Shown one piece after another: positions 13,060 to 13,846 of a stretch of 13,846 nt of DNA. The first letter of the stretch is position 1. Every line of letters starts with the position of its first letter. The position numbers and the translations under genes are program-made. Origin of the DNA: an uncultured Selenomonadaceae bacterium. Its GTDB lineage: Bacteria; Bacillota; Negativicutes; Selenomonadales; Selenomonadaceae. The notes beneath the pieces were generated by a model, which was given only the letters and a program-made list of their open reading frames with translations, made no database searches and was not told the origin of the DNA. The DNA lies in NCBI GenBank assembly GCA_905233325.1, contig CAJODU010000057.1:1-13846 (forward strand), given 5' to 3'.

Positions 13060-13846
13060 ATGAAGATATATCCTACAATCAATGGAATAGTTGGAATTTT
13101 GGAGCGCGGGCTGATGATGTTCGCGTTCTTATTGTTGATGTTTTCGATTGGACGGCTAACCTTCATATTTGTGCTGAATGATTACCTTGGTGATATTGAA
13201 CTTGGGGAGATATTGTCAGCGATGTGGATAGGGTTGAGGTTGAGCTGTCAGACTGCAGGGATTTTGACTTTGATTGTCCTGCTGCCGAGTATAGTGTCAC
13301 AAGTGGCAATGAGAATTACAGCCGCTCTTGTACTCACGACAACGTCAGTGCTGTATATAGCCGCCTTTCCATTCTGGCGAGAGTTCCACTCAAACTTCAA
13401 CCAAATAATCTTCAACGCCGTCAATGATGACTTGTATGCCCTCTTGGTGACGCTGATTTATGAATATTATCTGCCGCTGCGGTTGTTGGCGGCTCTTGCG
13501 TTGTCGGTGATATTATATAGAGTCTTTATGAAATTCCTCAACGTGCGGGTGAGACTGCATAAGGTGCTTGTAATTGCGCTGACTTACTTGGCAGTGACAC
13601 TGACTATCTTCGGCGGCGGACTGAATTGGCAGACTGAATTAAATTTTGAGAATATCGGCGTCACAAAAGACAAATTCCTCAATGAGGCAATTCTCGACAG
13701 CTATCAGGCAATCCATCGCGGCTATGTACTTCAAGAGAGGATAGCCTCAAGTGCCGGACTCAACTTCACCGCTCAAGAGATAAAGAATCTTGCCTCCCAA
13801 CATTCCCATCAGCCGCCGACAAGCGACAATCTCAACGATTATCTGC
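13060..13846 (+). CDS. LTA-synthase-like membrane phosphoglycerol transferase/sulfatase, N-terminal part (3' end outside window)
   Basis: The frame is open from ATG 13060 to the window end, giving the first 262 residues. Hydrophobic segments at about 16-38, 62-85, 86-104, 135-155 and 167-185 give the five-helix N-terminal membrane domain typical of LtaS-like enzymes. FWREFHSNFNQIIF (105-118) and the post-membrane GGLNWQTELNFENIGVTKD (186-204) with FLNEAILDSYQAI match that family. The extracellular sulfatase-fold domain with the catalytic Thr and metal ligands would lie beyond the window, so activity cannot be judged. Such enzymes transfer glycerol phosphate to surface polymers. ATG follows scpA by 6 bases with only a weak GAACAGAG-type ribosome binding site, so coupling to scpA is likely. 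In a diderm host the acceptor would need rethinking. Confidence 0.8.
   Translation, partial: MKIYPTINGIVGILERGLMMFAFLLLMFSIGRLTFIFVLNDYLGDIELGEILSAMWIGLRLSCQTAGILTLIVLLPSIVSQVAMRITAALVLTTTSVLYIAAFPFWREFHSNFNQIIFNAVNDDLYALLVTLIYEYYLPLRLLAALALSVILYRVFMKFLNVRVRLHKVLVIALTYLAVTLTIFGGGLNWQTELNFENIGVTKDKFLNEAILDSYQAIHRGYVLQERIASSAGLNFTAQEIKNLASQHSHQPPTSDNLNDYL

Noticed and set aside
13224..13427. 67-residue frame inside the LTA-synthase-like gene
   Set aside because: It lies in another frame within a longer open frame (13060 to window end) that shows clear family motifs; its own sequence has none.
1..13846. CRISPR array, tRNA or rRNA genes
   Set aside because: No regularly spaced repeats of 25-40 bases, and no cloverleaf or rRNA-like segments were found on reading both strands; a dedicated scan was not possible.

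Overview
The window looks like ordinary chromosome from a member of the Bacillota. My best guess is a Negativicutes-type host-associated anaerobe. The guess rests on strong AGGAGG-type ribosome binding sites, a stand-alone FlhB-like C-terminal protein, a YqhQ/DUF1385 protein, an LtaS-like synthase and the protein sequences themselves; taxonomy is inference. The window has three transcriptional blocks separated by two informative intergenic regions.

Block 1 (1-7841, + strand) is a tight run of genes joined by overlaps or very short gaps: the 3' end of secD, secF, a response regulator with a GGDEF domain, a small coiled-coil protein, a CobD/HisC-like PLP enzyme, RNase R (rnr), ruvC and a DUF1385 membrane protein. 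It mixes protein export, c-di-GMP signalling, RNA decay and Holliday-junction resolution.

The first intergenic region (7842-8163) is the most interesting part. It holds a compact locus resembling a type I toxin-antitoxin module. A good sigma-A promoter drives a short mRNA for a 25-residue hydrophobic peptide. The Shine-Dalgarno sequence lies in a GAAA-capped hairpin, several alternative long-range pairings are possible, and the mRNA ends at a strong rho-independent terminator. An opposing promoter just beyond that terminator would make an antisense RNA, and two possible terminators for that strand are present.

Block 2 (8164-11305, - strand) holds an FlhB-like C-terminal protein with its own near-consensus promoter, then rarA and a sodium:alanine symporter of the AlsT/AgcS type. 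Both rarA and the symporter are interrupted by an apparent single-base deletion. The rarA break leaves an ATGA stop/start overlap, and the symporter break falls in a G4 run.

The second intergenic region (11306-11689) holds what I read as the degraded right end, including omega-RNA-like scaffold, of an IS200/IS605-family TnpB element without a tnpB gene. A sigma-A promoter for the next block follows, embedded in a 10-bp inverted repeat.

Block 3 (11690-13846, + strand) holds a site-2-protease-like M50 membrane metallopeptidase, scpA (condensin kleisin) and the 5' part of an LTA-synthase-like membrane phosphoglycerol transferase that runs off the window. scpB does not follow scpA. No tRNA, rRNA, CRISPR array or complete insertion sequence was seen.
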